64,000 nt of DNA from Lepisosteus oculatus (Eukaryota > Chordata > Actinopteri > Semionotiformes > Lepisosteidae). Position 1 is the stretch's first letter, and every line of letters begins with the position of its first letter. A program made the translations under genes and the position numbers. The notes under the pieces are model-generated. The model did not search any database, was not told the DNA's origin, and was given only the letters and a program-made list of their open reading frames with translations. This document shows positions 30,886 to 41,035 of the stretch, one piece after another. The stretch is from contig NC_090723.1 in assembly GCF_040954835.1 (NCBI RefSeq), positions 9,372,001 through 9,436,000 on the forward strand. The letters run 5' to 3'.

Positions 30886-31975
30886 TATTACCAGTGGATA
30901 GCAGCATCGGATAGCAGCTCATCGCTCCAAAACCAAAATACAAGATGTCCAATAAGATCAAACACTAATCGTTCTGCTACACATGAGGTGACTGTTTATA
31001 AAGTCCAAAATAATGATAGTGCGTAGACTCCTGTGTCTTTTTGTCTAAGCACGTCCTAGTCTTTGAGATTTCGGAAATCTGAGCTCAAAAAGCTGCCGGT
31101 GCTCATTAATACGATGGAAGTGTCGGATGTCGCTTTTTAGGGACCGTGCCTCTGTCAGCATTTCTGAAACACCTACATTGATTCCAAAACCACCTTAAAA
31201 TATCTGCTTGTCTCGACGTTTACGAATTCTTTCGGTTTTCTACTTTATTGACCTTTTCTCGCTTTCTCTTGCGAGACTGCGAGGCTGCTAGAGACAGCGT
31301 GTTATAGGAAACGTAATACAGTAAAAATGCAGGTTAGCGTATTAAAAACAGGAACGTCCTTAAGAACGTTCCCGGCTACGGAAAACACTCGGGAAAGCAC
31401 GTGCAACGCTGCAACACGGTCTCTCTGAGAGCTTTTGTTTTTTTTTAAAAAAAAAACAAATGCGCCTCGAGGTCAAGGTATAGTTTATTATATATTTTTA
31501 AATACAGTGCATAACTAGCTTTTATTAGGTCTGCAAAAAAACAAAAGAGGCATCAGTGGACGAACGTTAATTTGAGGTCAAGAAAGCGGTGGTGTGAAAT
31601 AAAAGGTTGGAATTTATTGAATTCCTTTCGTATTATCACAGCTTTGCGAAACATTTAAATTAATTGGATCCATTTGCAACCCACTTCAGTTTCTCCCAAC
31701 TTAATGCGCAAGAATGTCGTGAGCTGTTGTATGCAGAGGACTGTTAATAGGGCAAAGCGCGGCGATGTATAGACTGTTAAGGCACTTGTTTTAGAATCTG
31801 AACACTTAATACATTACAGTTTAAACTCTTTTGATACAGTTTGTTCTACAACCACGTATCTCCATCTAAACGAAATTAGTAGTTATTTTCAATGCTCGGA
31901 TTCGCAATCTAGCAAGATGTAGTCATTGTATGGGAACGGTAAATTGTTATTATTAAAAGAGACAATATTCTGCTA

Positions 31976-32078
31976 TGTTATGTCGTACAGGGAAAGGGGT
32001 CTCATATGACTTGATCAAACCCGATCCTTTCAGTGATTTTATTGTCATTATATCGAAAATTACTGTGGGATCAATTAC
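31976..32078 (+). other. Duplicated intergenic element, copy B
   Basis: Same strand and block order as copy A, 16 kb away. It could be a duplicated regulatory element or two copies of an old repeat family; no transposon hallmarks are visible. Confidence 0.7.
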
Positions 32079-33351
32079 CACACATGTACGGCGAAAGTCC
32101 CAAGAATAAATTATATCATTCTGATTCTAATGAAATATTTTACATAATACAGTTGGGATCTTTTTTCACTACAAATCACTGTTAAAAAGGATATTATCAT
32201 GACGTCTCATTTAACAACCAGCGAAACGAATGCGAGACCATTTTATCACATCTCGGTAAACCCGAAGAATTAAACCCGAGTTCAACTCTGGAGTTTCTAA
32301 CCAACCTCCCCTGTAAACACGCCACCTCTTCGTGAATTTTATTTTACTTTGGTTTAATTTCTAAACTGTTTGCACACGGCCCGAAACAAAACGCAAAAGA
32401 AATTCGCATTTCTAAACAAATAAAGAAAAATATATGTTAAAAAGGGAAATTGTACGATATATTCAATCAATATTTTTCCCATTCTGTTGGAAATACTACA
32501 ACCATGAAGATTAGAGCGTGTGTTTGTTTTCAGAAGTCGAAGGGGTGGCGTTTAACAGGTGCAAAGTTTAGAATTATTTATCACCGCTGTGTGCAGTTGT
32601 AAGTTTTGGCAGTTCTAAAAATATTTATTTTTGATGCCATTAACTCCGTTTAAATATCGGTCCTAGTCGTGAATAACGAATGAAAATATTTTAAATGTTT
32701 ATACAGCACAAGATATCTGTACCATAACTGTGGTTAACTGATTCTGATAACACGGCTTATGTTGAAAGTTTTATCCCACTAGACAACAGAAGAGGAAATC
32801 ACATAAAACATTTCGCAGTATGAATACATTCTTGAAGATAACAGTTAAACATGATTTACCTGCTTTATGATGGATTCTCTCTTGATTTAAAATGTCTTAG
32901 AATATTGGTCGCACCCAAACACGTGTTATAGTTCACCTCGAGCTCAGGAAGTAGGCGGGGAGCGCCGTTGAACTCTGGAATTCTGGGTCTTGTAGTTTCA
33001 GCGGTCGTTTGGCGTTCTTACAAGATGAAATATGACAATAATAATTGGTGCAAATTGGAGCTGTGCAGGAAGATTGTTTATTGATTAAAAGTAAGAATTT
33101 CCTTGCAAGGAAATGGCATTGATTTCTGATGTGGGGTTGGTGGATTGAATCAGTATAATGTTTTTTTTTTTAATTTCTCATCCAGCTGTTTCTTGAAAGA
33201 AGCCAGATAATATAGTATAGAAAAACATGGTACAGATAAACAGGAGGGTGTGACTGTTGAATTGATTAACTACCAAATGGGCAGAATAGCCTTCTTTCGT
33301 ATTTAAGTTTTATGCTTAATAATTTGATCTGAAAGCAGTAATCAAATAAAC

Positions 33352-33432
33352 GAACAAGTCATAGGTTTATTCCACGCAGAAAAGAGAAGAAAGAAAACAC
33401 AACGTTTCGGCTGTGGAGCCTTCTTCGGGCGG
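33352..33432 (-). repeat. Interspersed repeat terminus, copy 3
   Basis: Minus strand reads CCGAAGAAGGCTCCACAGCC, GAAACGTTGTG and TGGAATAAACCTATGACTTG. Third copy between hoxb13 and eve1. Confidence 0.75.
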
Positions 33433-35384
33433 GTTCAAATAAATCTACGACAACTGCAGTGCCTAAAGAAAAGAAACAGAACCATCCGAAATGAACTCCG
33501 CCCGCGCATGTCAAAATCCTGCATTGATTCATTGATATGTTTAAATGTAAAGAAAGTTGTGTAAAAGCGGAGGAAAAACTCAGCTTCACCGCCTTTCTCC
33601 AGTGGGCGTTGCTGGAGGCGCCACATATGAAAGAGCAGCGGCCGTCAGCCGGCGTGGAGCCCCGCCAGCGGGCTGCGACACGTGATCGACGCCAACTTCC
33701 GGCGCTCGGCGTGTGCGCCGACCCGGCACCGCCTCTCGGGCTGCAGGTACGGGCGCGGGCCGCTGGGCCTGACCGCCCCTAGAGGCCCTGAGCCAGATCC
33801 CCGCTGGTCTCCGCTGCCGTGGGGTTCGGCTGGAGGGGACAAATTCGTGTTGCGCTCAAAGACAAAAGAGGCGCAGTGGTTTCGCGCCGTCTGTTCTTTA
33901 CAATGTCCCCGGGCTCTCACTTTGGTCTTTACAAATAAACGATTTGCGGCGCTTCCATTCCGACACCGACATTTCCTTTTCTCTTAATGACGAAGATCAT
34001 TTTCTCAGGGTTCAACTTCCGAACCGGGGTGTGGGACTTCGGGAAATTCGGCGCAAGCTGAGGCAGAGTTGCCGTCTAAGGCCATCTCCCAAAAGAATGT
34101 GTCTGAGGAGCTCGGAGCCAATCAAAACCACTGCGCACTGAGGCAAACCCTGCGTCTAAACTAATTAAAAATAATCTTTTTTTTTTTGGTTCAGATCAAC
34201 ATCACTTAATCTTTGGGTCTGTCGATCAATCAGTTTAATTACTTGCGTTGAAAGGAACTAGCCTACTGCTAAGGGCACACGTCTTCAGTGAAAACGCCAG
34301 AAATGGCGTCTGTTGCTGTATGTCAGATCTTTCCAACGCGGTTTTAAAGAATTAAAAGTTTTGGATGCCGGTACTGAAACAGAGGACCTGTTTATTTTCG
34401 TTCCCCAGCAAAACCAACCTCCTACACCAGAAGTGTGTAGTTATGCACAGAGCAAAGGTCCCAGAATCCCTTTCTGCAGAATCGGTGGCTTTTCGTGCGT
34501 ATAAAGATAAATTAATGACACAGAACTCCAGGAGACCTGAAAAACAGTACTGTCAACGTCTTCTTCTCAAACACTGATACGTTTTAATTGAGAGTTTCCT
34601 GTTAAATGTTACCCTGTTTTGCTACAGGAGATGTGTCTCACTCCGTACAAGAACTAATTGCTTTTTAAGACTTAAAGGTAAGAATGAATAATTGTCGGAT
34701 GAACTTCAGGAGAGACTCGGTGCTCTGCGCAAGCACGGCTGCAGCCTACAATTCCAGTCCTTAGCCGAGTTGACTTGGTAATCAAGTTGGATAAAGGTAT
34801 CAGACTTGTATTTAAAAAAAAAACTGTTGTGTGCTGAAGCAGGACAGATAAAATACTGCGATAGGAAGCGAGCCTTTTCTCACGGCTTTACTTTAACAGT
34901 CGACTCTTAACCTTATTTGCAAATATTTCTAATTAAACTATTTTGAAACCGCCTATTCATAGTGTCTGGCCTTATATACAGACACTTAGCACCGTGTTTC
35001 AGAGAAACAGGAATAAATCACACCTCAAGGAGCTAAATACTAATTCTCTCCTCCCCACGTGAAGAGACGAGGGCTATAGAGTTCATTATAGCCCTGCTCA
35101 GTGTCTGTGTTTCTGTTGTGTAGTCTGGTTAATGTGCTGTTTTGTGGAGCTTCGTGCAGTGCAATCATCTTCAAAACATTTTAATTACAAACTAACTTCA
35201 ATCACTGCGAACACATTGTGGCATTACGGCTTCATAAGGAAGAGCTGTACGAGTGAGAATAGATTACAGTTTTTTTATTACACGATATGCTCCGTCTTTA
35301 AACCCACTTTTCTCATAATCATTCCGCAGGTTTAAAAAAAAAATGTTGGTCGTGTGATGCTGTAAGCTACTCACGGAGTTGGCC

Positions 35385-35525
35385 CAAACTCCTAATTATG
35401 GCAGGATAATTAAGATCAAAGATCGCCTGCTTGTAACAGTATAATCAAATCAGTGCTAATCGCCAGCGGCAGCAGAGCAACACCAGCGCCGTGTATCACT
35501 CTAATGCCAAACCCTCCGAAGATAT
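35385..35525. promoter_or_regulatory. Candidate enhancer upstream of eve1
   Basis: A compact block with TAATTATGG, GGATAATTAAG, a consensus TCF/LEF site AGATCAAAG (35413-35421) and further TAAT cores, 1.4 kb upstream of the eve1 ATG in otherwise simple AT-rich DNA. Function is inferred from motif density only. Confidence 0.3.
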
Positions 35526-35700
35526 CAGCTAGATCGTACTATTCCATTTAAAACGTTTCTGTTTTAAAGAAGCACCAAAAGGAAATATATTTTTCCAAAG
35601 GTTTATTTTTTTTTTTTTACTCTTGAACTCTTCATTACAAGAATGCACCTAACATTTTAAACTTCGAGCAATTCAATTTTGGAACGACTTGTCTTGACCT

Positions 35701-35721
35701 TTATTATTATTATTATTATTA
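35701..35721. repeat. (TTA)n microsatellite
   Basis: Seven TTA units. Confidence 0.9.
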
Positions 35722-36543
35722 GGCTATTATTGCTGTAGTTCTTGAGTTCTTGGGAGTGGTGGTATTCGTTTACGGTTGTTTTCACTGCCTGACGAGCTCC
35801 GTGGGGCAGACACGCTTAAAAACAAATAATTCACTTGTCTTAACTGAGCAGATTTCGCGAGTGATCCAGTCCCAGAGAGCGCGCCGTCTTTGCTGATGAA
35901 AGCGCACTTGACTGCTTCTGGGAATCGTTCTGCAATATTCGAAAGGAATTCGCCGAGCTCACGGGACATCAGGAATATAGTTGCAGTACTGGAAGCAAAA
36001 GGCTCTTCCGCCGTTATCTAATTTATCCTTCAATGAATAGCTCAAGGTGATAATCGCACAAACATTTCGTCCCCGGGGCGCGACCACGGATCGGCAAGCG
36101 ATATAATTAACGTTGTATTAATCTGATTATACGCAAAAAAAAAAGTCTCAAAGGGTGCTACAATTAGTAAGTAAAGGGATAATATGCTTTTATACACACA
36201 CACTACACCGCTTTACCCCGAAGACAGACGTCTCACTGGCGGAGAAAGCGCCCGCTTTGTGGCCATTGAGGACATTAGGATTCTAACGATTTACTTCCAA
36301 AACACAAACATCAAACGCTACAGGACAATGTTGGTTGGTTTAACTCTACGGGGTAGCTCCTCCGACTTTAAAGCGCGGGAGGTGGATTTTAATTCTCCAT
36401 AACAAAAGTACAAAGACAGTTCTGCGGCCCAAGACTACTTAACACCTTATCCACCCCCCCCCCTCCTCTCCCCTCTCGAGCCTGGCGGCGCCGCGGCGGC
36501 CACACCGCGTCTCTCATTAGTGAGCAGAGGACAACCTGGGCGA

Positions 36544-36550
36544 TATAAAA
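36544..36550 (+). promoter_or_regulatory. eve1 TATA box
   Basis: TATAAAA lies about 300 bp upstream of the eve1 ATG, just after a CpG-rich block (36480-36515). It predicts transcription start near 36575 and a 5' UTR of about 275 nt. Assignment is by motif and position. Confidence 0.6.
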
Positions 36551-36849
36551 GACAGAAAGCGCGAGAGAGGAGGGTTAAAAAGAACATCAGCCAGATCTTC
36601 CCACTGTAGGCGAGGTCGGCACGGGGAAGGAGCGCGTCACGGCCTCAGAGACGCAGAGAGGAGCCGGATTACCCAGTCAGCCCTAGCCCCGCACCCGGAG
36701 ACTCGCTTCCCCCCGGCGGGGTTCTCAAGAGCAGGACACTCCTCGAGGAGGAACATGAGGAAATAACTCGGATTTCTGGGTTCCAGCTTGGAATTAAATA
36801 TCCCGCTTGTTCGCCTTAACGCCCCGCAGTTCAGATTGACCGGCGCAGC

Positions 36850-36877
36850 ATGAAACCCGAAGTCCACACCAACACAC
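36850..36877 (+). CDS. eve1: eve1 exon 1 (coding)
   Basis: A tiny coding exon, MKPEVHTNT plus one base, ends at a strong donor (GTGAGTG). The start is the only ATG between the TATA box and the donor that leaves an open frame into exon 2; the C|TG junction gives Leu. A further upstream exon cannot be excluded. Confidence 0.8.
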
Positions 36878-38877
36878 GTGAGTGCGCGGAATTCATGCGA
36901 TTGGGTGATATTGCACGCGTCGCATTTTTTTTAAAGAGTATTTTATAGGGGCGATTTGAAAGATGGCTGTTTGGCGACTGACTCTAAAGGCACACGGCGG
37001 GAATAATGTAAAAGTTTATCGAGTCGCCCCGTGATCGTTTACCGCATGTGTGCGGCTTGGGGCGCACGGTGCAAACGCGTTTTTCCCTTTCTCCGATGAA
37101 ACACATAAGCAGCCCAGGTGTGTGACACGGCCTTGTAGTACATGCATTCAAATTCGAAGTCAAAAGCTTAGAGGCGGATGATTGAACTGATACCACCGCT
37201 TCCGTGCCCGGTAGCTGAGCTTCAGAACCGCACAAATCGTCCGACTTTACACACAACAACGTCACACTCTTCATTCCGTTTTCTAGGTGCGTCTACTGTC
37301 ATTGAAGGCTTTTGCATACCCAAAGGAAAACAAATCTCAGTTCAATCTTCTTAAAAGTACATTTATCCGTATCTTAGGAGTGCTTGTGTACTTTTTTGTT
37401 TTAAGTCGCCTGCGTGCGGAGGAAACGCCGTTCTGATCTTTACTGTGTTTGATGCTTAGTGCCCGAGGACAAGGAGTCGCCTGTCTCTGCCAAGGGTCAA
37501 GGTGAGACGGACCAGGCCAATGAAGAAGCTTCCCCAAGGAACCCCTTCCCGGGCGCAGTGGACCAAAGTCGGCGGCACCGCACGGCTTTCACCCGGGAGC
37601 AGCTGTCCCGCCTGGAGCAGGAGTACTGCAAGGAGACCTACGTGTCCCGGCCCCGGAGATGCGAGCTAGCGGCGGCACTCAACCTCCCGGAGACGACCAT
37701 AAAGGTACGTCTCTATACCTCGCCACACAGCTCCTGGCTCTCTCGGAGCGCTGTACAACACGCAGGCTACGTGCGCTAAGAAAGCGCCCACAACAACACG
37801 CGTGGGGTGAGGAGGGACTGGAAATCCGTACATCGGAAGGTGTAAAGATGTTTCCCAATCCTGGTCCTGGAGATCCACACACCTGCTACTTTTCATTAGA
37901 CCATTTAATTGATCTAAAGACGTGGTTTCATGGGAACATTTGCATTTTGTTTGCAAGTGTGGGATTTTATTTCACTTGCAGTATACATCGGTTAAAGCCC
38001 CAGCATGTTTAAGAGCTGGGAACAAACAGTTCAAATTAATCGTATTATTATTATTAGGTCAATGAAGGGCTTGATTGTGTCGCTGAGGGCTCAGCTGCAA
38101 CAGAAACCAGAAGGTTTCTGTTGCATGAGGGGTCACCCCAGGGTATAACCATGTTATCTGTGTGCCATGAGCAGGTCTTAAACTAGAGAAGCTTGGCAAG
38201 AGAGCGGAGAAAGACGCATGAATCACTAAAAGACGTTTTGTCTCCCTTTTGCAATTCTGCCATTTTTTTTTTAAATTTGAATAATGCAAGAAAAAGCTCA
38301 TATGGAGCATTGGTCTCTCCTGCTGAGCCAGCTGCTGTGCACATTTCTCCAGGTGTCTCCCCCTTCTTGAAAGCCTCTCCCTCTAACACAGGTGTGGTTC
38401 CAGAACAGGCGGATGAAGGACAAGAGGCAGAGGCACACCCTGACCTGGCCCTACCCCCTGGACCCCAGCCTCTACACCTACATGATGAGCCAGGCGGCCA
38501 CCGGCCTGCCCTGCCCTTTCCTGCCCCACGTGCCCCTGCACCTGTACTCTCACCTGGGGCTGGGCAGCGGGGCCGTGCTCCCCAGCCCGTTCGGGGGGGC
38601 CCTGAGGCCCCTCGACCCCCTACGGCTCTCCCACGCTCCGTACCCCCGGCACGAGATCCTCCCCGGGCTGCCCCAGCCCTCCATCTACCCCCCCTCCCAG
38701 GGACTGCACCACCCCGCCGGCTGCCCCTGTCCCCTCTGCGTCTGCCATAGGGGGCCTGACCACCTCCGCACCCCCAGCGCAAGGGGGGACCCCCTTCTGG
38801 GCCTGAACTCTTCTCTCGGCTTCAAGTCTGCTGCTGCACCCCTGGACGGCAGAGAGGAGGTGTCTGTGCCCAGATAG
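36850..38877 (+). CDS. eve1: eve1 (evx3), HoxB-linked even-skipped homeobox gene
   Basis: This encodes an Evx-family homeodomain transcription factor, nuclear, expected to act in tailbud and posterior development. Spliced CDS is 36850-36877, 37460-37704 and 38392-38877, 252 residues. The homeodomain covers roughly residues 46-105, with [18 protein letters not shown] and [13 protein letters not shown]. An intron splits it between positions 46 and 47 (K|VWFQN), the Evx-family position. After it come [16 protein letters not shown], a Pro/Leu-rich region, a Cys-rich CPCPLCVC stretch and a C-terminal [11 protein letters not shown], all with Evx1/Evx2 counterparts. It is much shorter than Evx1/Evx2 (over 400 residues), mainly in the N-terminus and in missing Ala/Gly runs. 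It is head to head with hoxb13, as Evx1 is with Hoxa13 and Evx2 with Hoxd13. The HoxB13-type neighbour and ttll6 identify the HoxB-linked member, known as eve1 in zebrafish. Confidence 0.94.
37460..37704 (+). CDS. eve1: eve1 exon 2 with 5' part of the homeobox
   Basis: The exon follows an acceptor ending GATGCTTAG and ends at AAAG before GTACGT. It encodes an acidic/polar linker and homeodomain positions 1-46, from [13 protein letters not shown] to NLPETTIK. Frame is open throughout. Confidence 0.95.
37845..37900 (+). repeat. Short interspersed repeat in eve1 intron 2
   Basis: TTTCCCAATCCTGGTCCTGG followed by AGATCCACACACCTGCT is a motif recurring in many fish genomes. A reverse, diverged relative (ACAGGGATTGGGAACG) is at 46921-46936. 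Confidence 0.4.
38392..38877 (+). CDS. eve1: eve1 exon 3, homeobox end and C-terminus
   Basis: The acceptor ends CTAACACAG and the exon begins [11 protein letters not shown], completing homeodomain helix 3. The remaining ~150 residues are Pro/Leu/His-rich, with the Evx-typical PLRPLD motif, a Cys cluster and the terminal REEV motif before TAG at 38875-38877. Confidence 0.95.
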   Translation: MWFQNRRMKDKRQRHTLTWPYPLDPSLYTYMMSQAATGLPCPFLPHVPLHLYSHLGLGSGAVLPSPFGGALRPLDPLRLSHAPYPRHEILPGLPQPSIYPPSQGLHHPAGCPCPLCVCHRGPDHLRTPSARGDPLLGLNSSLGFKSAAAPLDGREEVSVPR

Positions 38878-40040
38878 AGGGCGGGCAGAGCCGGCGGGCA
38901 GGACTGGCGCCGACATTTGGAGGTTCAGTATATGAACACAGACTTCCCATGGGGATCTCCCAACGGCAGGACTTCCGAGGACATTCCTTGTGTGGAAAGA
39001 TGTTTGGTAGCAGGATTGTGCGTCTCTGACCTCCTCCATTTCTTCCCCTCTTTGCACGGGAGGACTGGGTTGGGGGTGAGGGGTGTGTGTGTGTCGGGGG
39101 GGTTATGTTATGCTGGCACACATCTCAAGCGCTTCCTGGAAGAAGGGTCCCAAGCTGAAAAGAGAACAGTGGGAGAACTCTCCTGCAAAACCAAAAACAG
39201 GCTGTGAATTCTGTCTTCGTAGGCTTAGGGAAACCGGGAGGTCTTGGCAGCTGGCAAAGGGGGGGGGGGGGGACACTTGGGGACTCAGTTTGTCCAGGGG
39301 ACCTGAATTTAGGTCTCAGTTCATGTTTGTGAAATAGGGGCCACATCTGAGCTGCAGAACCCACCATCTTTCACCTGTGTCTTTTCCTTCCAGTCCTCTT
39401 GCCATTTTGCTTCAATAGGAACTTTACCAACACCCCTGTACCCCTGTTTCTGGGGTGACCGTGTCTCGCAGACTCGTTGAGACGGGCCCCCACACAAAGG
39501 AGCTCTGACTTCTCACACGCCTGTGCTGTGGAGGTCGAAGCTGGAAGGGCGCGCAGACAATCGGCTGGGGTACAGGGAGTGGAGAGGACTGACCGGTGTA
39601 GTTGTATTCATTTCTCCGAGTTGGAGAGTGTGGGAGCTACTGGTTTACTGTAAAAACCTCTGACTCGATGGGTGGACAGACTCTCCTGTCAGAACAGGAT
39701 TTCCACTGGGAAACATTCAACAATGAATCCTGTTATTTATGTGCCTTAACATTTGCAGTTTTTGTTTTTGCTTTACTTGAAGCAAAAGATTTGGAAGGAA
39801 GTTAAAACAACTATGAACATTTCTTATTGTGTAAAACTAGTTTAGTTTTATTTTTTATTTTTATCTTATTACTGTTCATCCATTTTGCACTATTGGGTTA
39901 AACACAACCATGTCTATGATATATGTACATTACCACTGTCCTAGATAGAGTGTATGTTGAGTGTGCACTGTACATATGTTCTGTAAATTTTTGTAACTGA
40001 TCTGTAAATTTATTAATAAACTATTTAAGTACACTTAAAA
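38878..40040 (+). other. eve1: eve1 3' UTR ending at AATAAA
   Basis: About 1.15 kb of non-coding sequence follows the stop codon and becomes AT-rich towards its end. The poly(A) signal AATAAA is at 40015-40020. It includes a G14 homopolymer at 39259-39272 and a short (GT)n near 39083. No other gene signal is seen here. Confidence 0.65.
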
Positions 40041-40805
40041 GAAGCAACATGTTTTTTTTATGCTTGACAAGAGAGTTGGCATGCTCTTGGAGATGTGCTT
40101 TGCTGACTGGGGAGTTGTCTTGCTATGCCCAGGGGAGAGGTGGTTACACTGTTAGGGGCTGCTATGTGTGGAGTTTACATGTTATCATAAGAGAAGTTCC
40201 AAAGAGAAGCCAGTCTGCTCACCTGCCTCTTTGGTACTTAGTAACTAAATGATTTTTAAAATCTCATTGATCACTTTCTTGGAGAAGGTTCTTTCTCTTT
40301 CAAATGGTTTCCATCGACTGTATTTCCTCTGGGTTGTGATTCACTGTCCCTCATGAAGAAATCCCCTGTATTGACTTTGTCAACAACTCTTAAGGATTAT
40401 GAACACCTCTTGGGTTTTTTTCATATTTCATTGTCTTAATTGTTTTCAGCTCCCAAAGCTTTGCAGATTTTACAGTGACAATCATTTCTGAGGCCACGTG
40501 TTCTCAGCCAGCGATTTTCAAAGCTTTGGAACAAACCTTGTTTTAATTTAAAAAAAAAGCTTGATCTGGAAGGAATAGGCTCAGCAGACCAATCCCACTG
40601 TAACCCCTAACAACTGCCTCTGTATGGCAATTTAAGACCACAAGGAGAAGCTGGAAACGAGGGGACGCCACACAGAGAGAACCAATTTCCACACTGAAGT
40701 GCGTCCTCTCCCGAGGCATTCTGCACCAGCGCTGGAGGCGTCGGAAAGGGCTTCATCAGGTGAAGCAAGAGGACATTTAAGGAGGGCGGACTGTTCAGAC
40801 TAGAA

Positions 40806-41035
40806 TTTAGCTAGGACAGTGTGGTTATACACCCCCACCCTTACGAACAGCTACAGGATTGTTAATGACCACGTAGCTGCAAAGCAGGACAGTAATAATA
40901 ATTATAATTGCTTACACTTATATAGAGATTTAATGGACACTCCAGAAAAAGCACTTTACTCCACTCAAAGCACTTTACAGGTAATGGGGACTTCCCTCCA
41001 CCACCACCAATGTGCAGCATCCACCAGTTAACAAA
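40806..41035 (-). mobile_element. Rearranged 5S-SINE fragments
   Basis: Two minus-oriented pieces: a body piece (GGTTATACACCCCC … TTAATGACCAC) at 40806-40870 and a tail piece (TTGCTTACACTTATATAG … GCACTTTACAGGTAATGGGG) at 40890-41035. Their order is inverted relative to the intact element, so this is a rearrangement or two insertions. Confidence 0.75.

Larger units (their letters stand above)
10876..36540. other. hoxb13-eve1 intergenic region, no gene seen
   Basis: About 26 kb without a supported exon. Only a few old repeat traces occur (19.7, 22.1, 26.3, 27.6, 30.8, 33.4 kb). CpG-richer patches lie at 13.2-13.5, 33.6-33.9 and 36.46-36.52 kb. Short open frames here have no domain or codon evidence. 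Confidence 0.6.

Noticed and set aside
38183-38782. 199-codon minus-strand frame over eve1 exon 3
   Set aside because: Antisense shadow of the Pro-rich eve1 exon, low-complexity Gly/Arg product.
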